From assembly GCF_020906515.1 (NCBI RefSeq), contig NC_085851.1, positions 2,170,001 to 2,234,000 on the forward strand: 64,000 nt of DNA. Reading direction: 5' to 3'. Within the stretch, counting starts at the first letter, position 1. Each line of letters opens with the position of its first letter. This document shows, piece by piece, positions 1 through 10,976 of the stretch. Below the pieces are notes generated by a model. The model was not told the origin of the DNA and searched no databases. It saw only the letters and a program-made list of their open reading frames with translations. Both the position numbers and the translations under genes were made by a program. Origin of the DNA: Vanrija pseudolonga (lineage: Eukaryota > Basidiomycota > Tremellomycetes > Trichosporonales > Trichosporonaceae).

Positions 1-594
1 GGGGCCGGGTTCTGGGCCGGCCCGAGCCTCGTCGCGCTCGCCAAGCTGGCGCGGCGATACCTCGCCCGCGAGCTGGACAAGGACCCGCGCGTGCGCTCTG
101 GCGCATGGGACCAGGTGCTGGATGCGGAGCAACTGGAGTGTGAGTGGTGTCCTCTGAGTGGCGAGCGTGCGGTGTGCTGACACCGCCCAGACGCAGCAAA
201 CGACGTGTACGCGTCGCTCCTGATCCACACCGAGATGGTGCGCCGCGCGCTCCACGCAGGGGTGGACCTGGACAGCCACCTGCCCCCGCCCCCTCGCCCA
301 CCGAAGGAAAAGGAAACAGGCCTCGCGCCCGCGAAGGCGAGCGCCTTCGCCCTCTTCGCTGCAGGCGACGACGTGCCCCGCGTCGCCGAGACGATGGGCA
401 TCAAGGAGACCACGGCGACGTGGTACGTCGCCGAGGCGGACGTGTTCGCCGGCCTGGAGAACGTTGATGTTGCCGTACGCCGCCGGCTCATGGGATATAT
501 CACGCCGGATTCGGGCCTGGCGCTGCGCTGGGCTCAGCTGCTGCCTGATTTGCGGCGCAGCTTGGGCGAGGAGGAGATCCGGGAATCAGTGTGA
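1..594 (+). CDS. 3'-5' exonuclease (WRN/DnaQ-like), C-terminal part
   Basis: This gene enters from the left edge, so its start is missing. Exons are 1-139 and 191-594; the 51-nt intron starts GTGAGT and ends CAG. The spliced junction reads QLEYAANDVYASLLIH, the last exonuclease motif of the WRN/RNase D type, in which the Asp and Tyr help hold the catalytic metals. Before it lies the helical stretch SLVALAKLARRYL. After it comes a Pro/Lys linker and a winged-helix-like segment (LFAAGDDVPRVAETMGIKET), similar to helix-turn-helix modules found behind RecQ or exonuclease domains. The likely role is trimming DNA ends in repair. It converges on CHL1 with a 98-nt gap. Family assignment is firm; which member it is cannot be told without the N-terminus. 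Confidence 0.8.
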
Positions 595-692
595 ACATTG
601 TCTCCAGCTGTACCATACCCACAAAACGCTTGCCGCATATGCTCCCTACACATGATGATGCTGATGATGCAATGTACAATGCAATGTCTACT

Positions 693-3476
693 CTACACGC
701 CCCGCGCGCGCTTCTCGCGAAAGAAGCCCGCGATGCCCTTTGCCGCGGCCGACCAGTCGTCTGCCACAACCACGTCCTCCCCGATCCACTTGGGCAGCCT
801 GGAGCGTATCCTCTGCGTCGCGTACCGCCTGTCAACGAGCAGGATGACGGCATAGTCGTTTGCGTGGCGGATCGCGCGCCCGATAGACTGGTTGACGGCC
901 CGCATACACAGGTTGGTGTATAGCTCGTTGGCCGCGTCCTTGCTCGCGCCGGGCAGCCGCTCGACGTAGCGCATGCGCTCCTGCAGCTCGACCGAGCCGA
1001 CGTTGGCGAATGGCAGGCCGACCATGACGACGCAGCGGCCGAGCCGGTCGGAAAAGTTGATGCCTGCGGGTCAGCTGCAGTAAGCACGGCCTACTCACCC
1101 TCCGACAGCTTGCCGCCGACCACGGCGAACATGAGCGCGCCGGTACGTGGCCGCCCAGCCGCGTTGAGCTCTGGCGCATCGATCGCGCGCGCATAGTCGC
1201 GCAGCGTGCTGTCCACCTCTGCAGCCGACTGGGGCTCGTAGAACAGCTTCTTCTTCTGGTCGAGCTTGTCGAGCAGGCTACTGCCCCACGCGGTCTTGAG
1301 CTTGTCGAGGAAGGCGTATGATGGGAGGAAGACGACCACACCGTCGGGGACGAGGCCGACGGCGGAGAGCAGCGCCGCGCCAAGCTCGGCCAGCAGCGCG
1401 TCGTCGCCGCGGTTCGAGAACTTGAACTCAAAGTCGAGCTTGCGCGGCCCGCGCGACACGACCTGCGTGAGGAGGTTGCTCTTTGGGATGACGTGCGCGC
1501 AGGACAGCGTGGCGAAGCGCTCGCGCGGGACAGAGGGGAAGAGCTGCGAGTAGAAGTCGGATACCGGCTCCATTGTGCCACCGGCGAGCACGATCGCGCG
1601 CGCGCTCTTGACCACGTCGGCGAAGCGCTCGGCCGGGTTCAGCAGCACGTACTTTACCAGCACGGCGCCGTTGTCGAGGGACAGGATCACGCGCCCGTCG
1701 TCCCGCGCGTCGGTGAGGGACAGCAGGAACGCCTCAACGTTGTGGAACGCCGCGATGGACGCGTGCCGCGCCGACGTTGTGCGCGGCCGACGCTCGCTCT
1801 TCGCTGCCGCAGCCTCCTCAAGCGACTCGGCGTACCCGCTGACTTTGCGGCTGAGCTTGCTTTCTTTCAAGTACCTGACGAGCTCGATGAGATTCACCGC
1901 GTCGCCTGCGCCGCCGACACGCGCCATGAGCGCGTTGACGTCGAGGAGCTCCCCCTTGGCCTTCGCCTTGTCCGTGCCTGCGTCAATGGCATAGTTGTCG
2001 CACACCTTGCCCAGCCCGCGGAGAACGGCCAGCGTCTGCGATATCCACAGCGCGTGGCGTGGCTTCAGTCGCGAGCGGAAACGAGCAAGGTACTGCGTGA
2101 GCTGTGCCGCCGCATTGGACAAATGTGACGCCGGCAGCGTTGTCGAGTATATTCCCAGTAGGGTATCGATGAGGTCTGAAGTCAGCACCGCCCCGCCCTC
2201 CCAACCCACTATGCGCCTCGTCAATGACCACGACCTGGCTCGTCAGGTCGATGCCGAGCGCCTCGCGCGCGCTGGCCTGCAACAGCAAGTTATACGGCAG
2301 CGTAACGAGCTGCGACTGGCGCACGGCGCGCCTTGTAGCATAGTATGGGCACACGCCGGCCGCGCGCCCTTCGAGCACGAGGTCCTCGATATCCCGCACG
2401 GTCGCGAGCACGCCGTCGCGCGCGTCGAGCAGCCGCGGGTCGTCGGCCTTGGGGAGGAACTCGCACCGCGCCCCACTACCGCTCTTCTGCAGGTCGAGAC
2501 ACGCCTCGTTGAGGCGCGTCTCGTCGCGCGCCCGCGCGCGTACCTTGTCGTTGATGCACATCTGCTTGCGTGACGCGAGGGGCACGAGGCTGATATTGTC
2601 GTCTGCGCCCGCGGTCCCTTCTCCCTCTTCGTCTTCCTTGCCGGCCGGAAACGTCGTCTTCAGCAGCTCGGCCGTCAGCTGGCGCAGCTGGCTGTGTGTC
2701 CTCGAAGCAAAGTACACCTGCTGTCAGTCCCACGCCGCACCACACCAACCCACCTTGGGCACATTCTCCTCTTCCTCCTGCTCTTCCTTCTTCCTCCCGC
2801 CATCCAGGGTAGCCATGAGAGCCATGACCTCGGCGGAAAGATTCGAGTCGGCGGGTGCCGCATCGCCGTCATCAGGCAAGAACCGATCTTCGCCCTTGTC
2901 CTCGACGTCGCCCTCGGTCGCTACACGCGCACGTTTACGCCCAAACGCGCCCGCCGCGTTGGCGCGGCGCAGCCGCCCCTCCTTCTCCCGCACGGCCGCG
3001 AGACGCGCGGCACGCGCCTCAGCAGCAGCGTGGAGCTCGCCCATGTGTCGCTTGACCGCGCTCTCAATCACCCATGGCGGGTCTGGTGGTGCGTCAGACG
3101 TGCCGTCTCGCAGCTACTCACCATCCGGGTCCTCGGCGGTGAAACGCGCGCGTAGATCGGCCTCCGCGGCGTCGTCGAGCCGCTTGCCGTGCGCGCTCAG
3201 CCACGAGAGCGTCGCCGTGAGTAGGGTGAGACTCTTGCCCGTTCCTGTAGGCGACTCGACCTGCCGTCAGCTGTGTCGCGTGCGCGGGCGACCCACGATC
3301 GCGATCTTGCCGTCCTCCAGCGCGGCGAACACCGTCCGCATGAGGTCGAGCTGGATGCTGTAGGGCTGCGGGTAGGGGAACGGAAAGGACTCCGGCGTGG
3401 CGAGGTGGGGAAGCGCCGGCCCCGCCTCGGCTGCCGCGGGGGTGCGGCTGCTCGACGCTTCGGCGTTGGTCTCCAT
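693..3476 (-). CDS. CHL1: CHL1/DDX11-type Fe-S DNA helicase
   Basis: Six exons (3476-3297, 3260-3122, 3082-2754, 2717-2210, 2175-1099, 1063-693) give 867 aa, a normal length for the family. Visible in order: N-terminal IQLDLMRTVFAALEDGKIAI, Walker A ESPTGTGKSLTLL formed across intron 1, a charged insert, YFASRTHSQL (motif Ia), four Cys of an Fe-S domain (QMCIN, EACLDL, ARCEF, GVCPYY), the VVIDEAH box completed across intron 4, GKLSEGINFSDRLGR across intron 5, and QSIGRAIRHANDYA (motif VI). The family unwinds DNA in S phase and supports sister-chromatid cohesion. All catalytic motifs are intact. The five introns are only 34-39 nt long, each with a CTGAC-like branch site. The start is the first Met before the conserved helicase N-terminus. 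Confidence 0.95.
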
Positions 3477-3688
3477 GCAGAGGGTTTTGTAATGATGACA
3501 ATCGCAAAGTTACTCTTGGCTGGTTTTATTTCGACGCGACGCGACGCGGGGTCCCCGGGTGGCGACCTCTAAACTCGCCTGGGGACCTCCACGGTGATGA
3601 CACCTGCAAACCACGATGCAACCCGTATTTCTGCATTCAACTTGATACATTACACCACTCAAATATGCCCCTAACATGCTCCTAACCT

Positions 3689-4712
3689 CTACTTCTTCTC
3701 CTCTTCTTTGAAGTTGAGCGAGATGCCGTTGACACAGTGCCTCTCGTCGATGGGGTTGTTGAAGCCCTCGCCCTTGAAGACGTGTCTGGGGGACGTCAGC
3801 ATTGGTCAATGGTTGAGCCACAGTGTAGGTCACAGGCAGAGCTGCTTCCTCTGGCGTTCTGCGGTCTCCGTTCGCGGCACTGAGCCTGCTAATACGCCTC
3901 AAGCCCGGTCTTTCACTTACCCAAGATGACCACCGCTGTTGACGTTAGCACTGCTCACACAACAGCCACACCAACTCACCACTTGGCGCAGACGATCTCA
4001 GTACGCGTCATGCCGAGCGAGTTGTCCTCGTGGCGGACGACGGCGCCGGGAACAGTGTCGTAGAACGCAGGCCAGCCACAGCCCGAGTTGCTGGACCCAG
4101 TTAGTCATCCGACCGGTACGCGCACCATAACATGACTTACAACTTGGTCTTGGAGGTGTACAGCGGGGCGTCGCAGCCAGCGCAGTCTGGGCGGTGAGTT
4201 CAGCTGCAAGCTAGGGCCAAACCAGCTGACTTACGGTACGTGCCAGCGTCAAACTTCTTGTCGAGAGGCGACGAGCCGGGACGCTCGGTGCCACCCTGGC
4301 GGAGGACGCGGAACTGCAACTGTCAGCTGGGAGAAGACTGGGGGGATAAAGGCGATCGAACAGCTGACGGAGTGACGCAGCTCAGCTCCCTGTTGAGCAG
4401 GTACAGCAGCCCACCATCCCACGCTGGCGCATCACCCTCAACCTCACTCACCTGCTCGGGGCTGAGCTGGGCGATCCACTCGCTATCCGTCTTCTGGACC
4501 TTGTCTGACATGTCTGCTGTTGTCTCCTGTTCGGTGGGTAGGTGACTCTCGTGAAGGGGCTTCTCCTTGGCGAACCACGAGAAGGGGAGGGTGATGGCGA
4601 GTGTGGTGGCTGCTGGCCTGGCGAAAGCGATAGCGGCGCGGGGGATGGGCCTAGGTGGAGCTCGGAGGGAGGAGAGTGCGATGCGGGCGACGTTGGGCGA
4701 GAGTCTGGGCAT
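3689..4712 (-). CDS. MXR2: Peptide methionine (R)-S-oxide reductase, MsrB type
   Basis: Six exons (4712-4452, 4313-4235, 4186-4141, 4090-3980, 3935-3921, 3785-3689) give 202 aa. The SelR/MsrB domain is complete: two zinc CxxC pairs (CAGC and CAKC), the NSGCGWPAF motif, GGHLGHVF and the catalytic Cys in ERHCVNGISLNF. It reduces methionine-R-sulfoxide in oxidised proteins. About 65 residues precede the domain, rich in Arg, Ala and Pro and without acidic residues at the start, as in a mitochondrial presequence. A second Met at 4511 (MSDKVQKTD) would give a cytosolic form. Exon 5 is only 15 nt yet carries most of CGGHLG. The gene is divergent from RPL26 and shares its 429-nt upstream region. Confidence 0.93.
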
Positions 4713-5141
4713 GCAGTGTTATATGTACTCGTTTGTTGCTTGAGAGTGCTTTGGCGTTGCTGACTGTGGCTGCGGTGCAGGGTGACTCACAGTGCTCGTC
4801 ATGCCTTCCTCGCCTCCACCGGCCAAAGAAGGTCGGCGATGACCTATGCAATAAGGACGGAGAATGGCCAACTCTCCGCCCCCAACCGCCACTGTGAACA
4901 AAATGCCGAAACTCCTTATTTGATTCCGTCAACACTGTTCACCAATTTGATTCCGTCAAAACGACATTTTGGCTGGGTCTGTGGACCACCCAGGCTGCTG
5001 CTGGCTGGCCAGTGCAGGCAGTGGTGGGTGTGGACCACCACTGTACCGCTTGCTGTGCTGCCTCCCCTCGCGCCAGGCGTCGACACATTGTTCCAAGGTC
5101 TACAACGGCTCCTCCCCTAACCGTCAACACATCATCCCAAA
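4713..5141. promoter_or_regulatory. Shared divergent promoter of MsrB and RPL26
   Basis: No gene is seen here. It must hold both promoters. It contains a perfect 14-nt direct repeat, TTTGATTCCGTCAA, at 4919-4932 and 4946-4959 (27-nt period), a candidate pair of factor-binding sites. Confidence 0.55.
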
Positions 5142-6108
5142 ATGGCTTCCTCCACTGGTGAGTATACCAGCGACAGCGACAGCAGCAGCAAGCACGAAGG
5201 CAACGACGGCACGGCGAACGAATCGACCAGGCAGCGGTTGTGGAACGAGAGAGAGAGAGGGAATCAACGGACGGCAGCGGATCGCACACGACGTACCTTG
5301 GATGGTATCGACACCTACACCGATATCGACATGATGGGCAGAGGGGGCTGGGACGGAGAGCATGATGGCCGAGGGAAGCCCGTTGCCGTTGCTCGAGGCG
5401 CCGTCGCTGGAGGATTGTTGGAGCGACCGCGAAACTTCGCCAACACGGTGCCAACAATTTCGACGGACAGCGCAGACGACCAGCGACACGATCACCAACA
5501 CTGCCGACCCTCTCTTTCTCGCCCGCCGAATGCCTGCCGTCGAAGCGTGTCGCCCGTGCTGTCGTGCTAGCTGCAGCTGCTTGCTAAACCCCTGTCACAC
5601 GAATCTAACATCCCAGGCCTCGCTTCGGACCGCCGCAAGTCGCGCAAGGCGCACTTCTCCGCCTCGTCGGGCGAGAAGCGCAAGATCATGTCCTCGTCGC
5701 TGAGCAAGGAGCTCCGCGCCAAGCACGGTGCCAAGTCGATCCCCGTCCGCAAGGACGACGAGGTCCTCATTGTCCGCGGCAAGTACAAGGGCCGTGAGGG
5801 CAAGGTCACCCAGGTGGGTAGCGTGGGGCGGTGAGGTTGCAGCAGCGAGGGCTCTCTCGCTACTGCTTCCTCTACCGCTCGCCGGCGAGCCGTGAACAAC
5901 CCCCCTAACATTCCCCCAGGTCTACCGTAAGAAGTGGGTCATCCACGTCGACCGTGTCCACATCGAGAAGTCGAACGCCGCCACCGCCCCCATCGGCATC
6001 TCGCCCTCGAACGTTGTCATCACTTCGCTCAAGCTCGACAAGGACCGCAAGGCCATCCTTGAGCGCAAGAACGGCAAGAAGACCGAGGAGGCCGCCAAGG
6101 CCGAGTAG
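5142..6108 (+). CDS. RPL26: 60S ribosomal protein L26 (uL24)
   Basis: Exons 5142-5157, 5617-5813 and 5920-6108 give 133 aa, close to the usual 127-145. Exon 1 codes only for MASST plus one base and is followed by a 459-nt first intron, a layout common in fungal ribosomal protein genes. The KOW segment is visible ([20 protein letters not shown]), followed by [17 protein letters not shown] and a Lys-rich tail. The protein binds 25S rRNA near the polypeptide exit tunnel. I looked through the long intron for box C/D or H/ACA snoRNA signatures and found none convincing. Confidence 0.96.
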
Positions 6109-7647
6109 ATTGCTCCTCCCTTCTAGCGTGTACTTTGGCTTCGTAGGCGTTGGGATGTACCCATGACATATCGCTGGGGGTTGAGGAGGAGGTACGGAGG
6201 GTGGGCTATGACGGCGTCGACGAGAGCGTCTGCGGGGGTGGTTGAGTGAGGATTGTGCCACACAGCGCAGCAGCAATGTCCTAGGCCACAGATCCAGGCC
6301 AATTCTGCACGAGATCTTGACACCGGTCTCCATTTGACACGGCGCCGAGATACGAAGGTTGCCTAGCGTCGGGTCATTGCTGCGCAGTCTACCTAGTGTC
6401 GAGACAGACGCCATCGACGTGTGCAACTCGCAACTCTTCTTGACTGCACTTGTTACAAGCAAGCAACAGTCTGAACAGAAATAGCAATGTCCGCACCCAA
6501 GCCCACCCAGAGTCAAGTTTGTGGCATGACCCGAGGCATCCCTGCGGAATGTCTCAGAGATTATCGGTGTGGCGGCCAGCTAGCGCGAGATGCGTTGCGG
6601 CAGTGGCGGGCAGGTATCGGCCGCGGTGTGGGACGCTTTGTGTGTGATGCACTCTGCGTCGCTCGCTGGCCACATCATATCATATCATGGCAGTTTAGAT
6701 GCGTGATAGCACGCAGCTAGTGAGCAGCAGACCCGTCGCGGGATCAAACTCGGTGCGAGGCGGCGGCGCGGCGGCGTTGATGGCCTGCGAGGGAGCTGTG
6801 CGCTGACTGTCGGGCGAAGTGCGGCGTCTGCGTTGCTTGTTCGGCGGAGAGCGCTCCGACCGGGAAAGAAGGCAAAGGCTTCGGCACCTCGGGTCAAGCA
6901 GTGTACGTACATTCTGTAGGCAGGGCCCCTGGGCGGAGCGCGGGCGACTGGGCGGCTGGCGAGACACCAAAATGTCGTGCTGCTCGCTGCTGCCGCCGGG
7001 GGGGGGGTTGGACTTGGTTGCGTTGCCGATACTGACGGCAGCCAGTCAGACGCTCGCCTGGCCAAGCAAGCCCAAGGCCAGTCAGTTTCCGGTTCGTTCG
7101 CTTGCCAAGCATCAAGCAGCAGCATCACGCACGACCTGATACTGCTTGCTCTCCTGCTGCGATTACTACAGACTGATTGCATACACTGCAATACACTGCA
7201 CACACTCGCACACGCACACACCTAGTCTACGATATCATGTCGTAGCACCCCCTTCCGCGGTCGCGCATCACAACACACATCCCCCCTCTCCCCCTCCATC
7301 GACAACGAGCAGGCTGTAGTCAGCATCTCCCTCTGGACCCGGCCAGTCAACTGCGCCCCCCATCTCACACCTGGACCCCCGTCCCCCCCCCTTCTCCCCT
7401 GGTGGCTTTTGTCCTTGCCCCCCTCCCCTCCCCTCATTCCCCCTCCTCCGACATTGTTCATCATCATCATCCCATCTCGCTTCACCTCCACGCACACACG
7501 CAGCAGTAGCAGCACGACGACGCCGGCCGACTCGACACGCCGCCGCCGCATCTGAGCTGCGCACGCGGCACCGACCGTCGAACATCGCCGCCGCCGCCGT
7601 CGCCTCAGCCCTCAGCCCCCCCGCCCGGACCCCCACCCCGCATCACA
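6109..7647. other. Intergenic, 1.5 kb
   Basis: No gene seen. The last 400 nt are strongly C/T-rich and then CCG-rich, as expected for the promoter and leader of the gene at 7648. A CA-repeat stretch lies near 7200-7222. Confidence 0.5.
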
Positions 7648-10388
7648 ATGGCTGACGCAGCCGGCTCGCCGACCACTGCGACCGCGAGGCCAGAAACAGG
7701 CGCCGCCGCAGCCTCGTCATCATCACGGAGGGACAGCGCGTCCGCCTACGCCGCGCTCGAGGCGCGAGTCGCCGCGACAGAGGCCTCGTTCGCCGCCCTC
7801 CAGGCCCAGGTCAGCCGCCTCAGCTCCATCGTCAAGGCTGCACTCCCCGACGCCTCGACCCCGCCAGCTAGCTCGGCAGTGCCGCCGCCCGCCCGCGTCT
7901 TCTCGCCGTTCGACCCCCCCGCAAGTCCCCCATCACAGCAGCCGGCGTTCCAGCCGATCGGAACCGCACCCCGTCGCAGCAGCCCTACGCCTCCGTCGAC
8001 AGGCGCTGCTCCGGGCGCTCCTGGTCCCGGTGGCAGCGTTGCTGCTAGCGACAGCAGCACAATCGCCGCGCTCACACAACAGATCGCCGCGCTCTCCACT
8101 AGCGTCGCCCAGCTCCAGCGACTGCAGTCACACAATGCCATCGCCGCGCCGCCCCCGCCGCTCGGCTACCCGGCTTCGGGTGGTGGCCCCCTTGCCCCGC
8201 CCAACGGCCACCCGCACGGAGGCCACAGCGGTGGGCCAGGCCAAGGCCCGCCGGGGCCGCAGGGACCGCCAGCGCTCGGCGGCCTCGCACGCCAGATGGC
8301 GGCGCCCCTGGACTCGATGCCAGGCCCAGGTCCACTCGGACCCCACGTCAGTCTTCTCAGCCCGGGAGGTGGCCGCGGCGACTTTGGCGGCCCCCAGCGC
8401 GGCGCCAACAACCGCCCGTTCTCCACCAGCCTGCTGGTCGACGACAACAAGTGGGGTGCGCCGCCCGGCGGCAAGTTTGGCGGAGGTCCGGGGCCACTCG
8501 GAAACCTCGGAGGAGGCCCAAGCCGCGACTGGCAGAGCTCTGGGCCTGGCCCGCTCATAGGCACGCCGCCCAATGGCGTCAACACTGGCGCTGCTGCTCC
8601 TGGTGCGGGCATCGTGGTGACCAAGTGGGAGCACCTCAACCTCAAGGTCGAGTTGTTGCGCTCAATCGCAAAGTATGGGTGAGTGGTCAGCGTCCGCCGG
8701 CGGTAGCTTACCGAGAAGTATCGGCCCGCCAAACAAGATCCAGGCGCGCGTTCTCCCTTTTATGCTCAAGGGCTCTGATATCATTGCGCAGGCTCCTCCG
8801 ACACAGGAGCGCATCATCTCATAGTGGGTCGAGGTGGTAGTTGCGTAGTGCTGACACTTTTAGCGTCATCCCAGCGCTTCAGTTGTGTCTTTCGCTGCCT
8901 CCGCCGCAGGGCCCTTACCGTGGTCCGGCTGTCATCATCATCACCACGACGGTGGACCAGGCGACGCAGTGCCACAAGCGTGAGTGTGGCGTGAGCGCGA
9001 ATGTCTCAGTTGTCTGACGCCGTGGCGCAGTCGTGAGAAACGTCGGCGGACCCTTGGGTGTCCGATCCGCTTTGGCTGCCGGTGCGGCGGGCTCGGGCAA
9101 CCTGGCGGCCGAGGTTGGTGCCATGCAGCGCGACGCGATTCAAATGCTTATCGGCACCCCGGCCAAGATCAACGAGGTGATGAGTGCCCGTGGCGCTCTG
9201 TCGGGCAACGAGTGCCGCCTGCTTATTCTCGACGAGGTTGACCAGTTAATCGCCCGCAACTTGTATGAGAACGTGCTGAGTGTGGCGCGTTTGCTTCCTT
9301 CGCCGCGCAGGCCAGGTGGCAACCTCACCCCCGGTGGACCCACGCCGTTCTCACCGGTCGTCGGCAGCCCGTACGACAACGGACAGCACTCGCCGTTCAA
9401 CCCGCAGAGCAAGACGCCGTTCCCCTCGGTTCAGCCCTCGCGATTCAGCACCCCTGGCGCAAACGGCGCGCCCCCTCCCTCCCCCACACCGACGATCATT
9501 GACCGTCAAACGTGTCTCTTGTAAGCTGCAAGGGCTCTTCTCGATGGTAGCTAACCAAGCAGCTCCAACACAATTCCCACTGATGTAATCAACTTTTCCC
9601 AAACGCTCCAGGTACGCGACCCCGTTCGCGTGCTTGTGAGGCGCGAGGGCTCCACAAACTCGCAAGAATCTGTCTCATCAATCACTCCTGGCATCAATCT
9701 CAAGCACACATATGTCTATCTCACAATCACGGGTTCGGCACGGACGGACGAATCGGCCGCAGACGGACCGGGCACCATTGGCTCGGGGCGCGCCAATGCC
9801 GGAGGTGGCGGCGCTGTCAGCGAGGAGGCGACGCGCGCAAAGGAGTACAAGCTCGACATGCTCGTCAAGATCCTCGACGACTACCCGCTTTGGCAGGCGG
9901 TTATCCACGTCGGCACGTACAGCATGCTCGAGGCGGTCGTGTACAAGCTGAGCGGTCGCAACTGGGAGACGCTGTATCTTGCTTCAGACATGCCTCCTTC
10001 GCAAAAGAAGGCAGTCCTGCAGCAGTGGCGATCGTCGCACCCTGGCCAGGGCCCGCGCTTCCTCGTCTGCTTCGACGTCAACCCCAAGCCTCCTGACATT
10101 CCGTGGACACCACTGGTGGTCAACTTTGACCTCCCTCGCTCTGTCGAGGGGTACGCCCTTCGGGCGGCCGCCGCTGTCCCACCCGCGCCTCGCCAGGGCC
10201 AGCCGTCGCCGCATGTCAACGGCGTCGTCGTGAGCTTTGTTCAGGCCGCCGGAGGAGACGTCGAGATGCTCCGCTCTACCGAGTGTGCCTATCGTTTCAA
10301 GGTGAGTTGAGCTTTGCTTGAATGTGGACTGACAACTCCCCAGTCTGCCGAGATCCCTACTGTCTTCCATGACCTGTTCCAGCACTAG
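7648..10388 (+). CDS. eIF4A-like DEAD-box pseudohelicase with long Pro/Gly N-terminus
   Basis: Six exons (7648-8678, 8719-8823, 8864-8979, 9031-9520, 9563-10301, 10344-10388) give 841 aa. Residues 1-330 are Pro/Gly-rich, with a short coiled coil near residues 30-60. From about residue 330 the fold follows eIF4A: LNLKVELLRSIAKYG, a Q-motif-like KIQARVLP, then GSDIIAQA. The catalytic motifs are gone: Walker A is PPTQERI instead of SGTGKT, DEAD is DEVD, SAT is SNT, and the HRxGRxxR region reads ALRAAAAVPPAPRQG. The second RecA-like domain is still recognisable (RDPVRVLVRRE, NWETLYLASDMPPSQKK, PLVVNFDLPRSVEGY). I infer that it can no longer hydrolyse ATP and acts as a scaffold or regulator, perhaps in translation or mRNA binding. 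No function is known to me. Confidence 0.85.
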
Positions 10389-10976
10389 GCTTTGCGCCGT
10401 GCAACTGTTTCCAACACTGGGTCCAATCTCATTCTCGTATTCATCGTCTCGCCACGGTTCTTTCCTCATTGTGAAATTTTGGGATTTACATTTCAGACAC
10501 GAGCAGCCAGACAACACCGCACGCACACAAGCAAACGCAAACTCTCATCCCTCCTCCACATGTCTGGTGTACACCGCCACTCTTCTCCCATGTCTACTGT
10601 CTCTCTCTGGCTCGCATAGCTCTCTGGTTCTCGTCCACAATATCCTATCCACTCCATACGCATCTATCTTGTTGCCGGCTGGCTGTTGCCGGCTGCATCA
10701 TGAATGTAGCTGTATTCTGGGCTCGAGTGGTGCAAGTCGGGTCAGGGCCAGGGCAGGAGGCCAGTCTGTGCCTCATGCCTCACTCAGTTGCCTCACTCGG
10801 GTTGACTTTGTGGAATTTGCTCCCGCTCGACGCCAGGCGCGATCCACGCGTCGTGACGACGCCTGCAACGACGACGGGCACGCAGCACGCAGCCGCCGCC
10901 AATTGAACAACAACGACGACTTGCACTCTCTCTCGTCTTCTCTAGCTAGACTACAAAACGAGACCGACTATCAACA
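10389..10976. other. Intergenic, 588 nt
   Basis: This stretch holds the terminator of the upstream gene and the promoter of the EB1 gene. I see no further gene. The last 70 nt before the start codon are C/T- and A-rich, as in fungal leaders. Confidence 0.45.

Noticed and set aside
5158-5616. Possible snoRNA in the long first intron of RPL26
   Set aside because: No pair of box C and box D (or H and ACA) with a closing stem was found.
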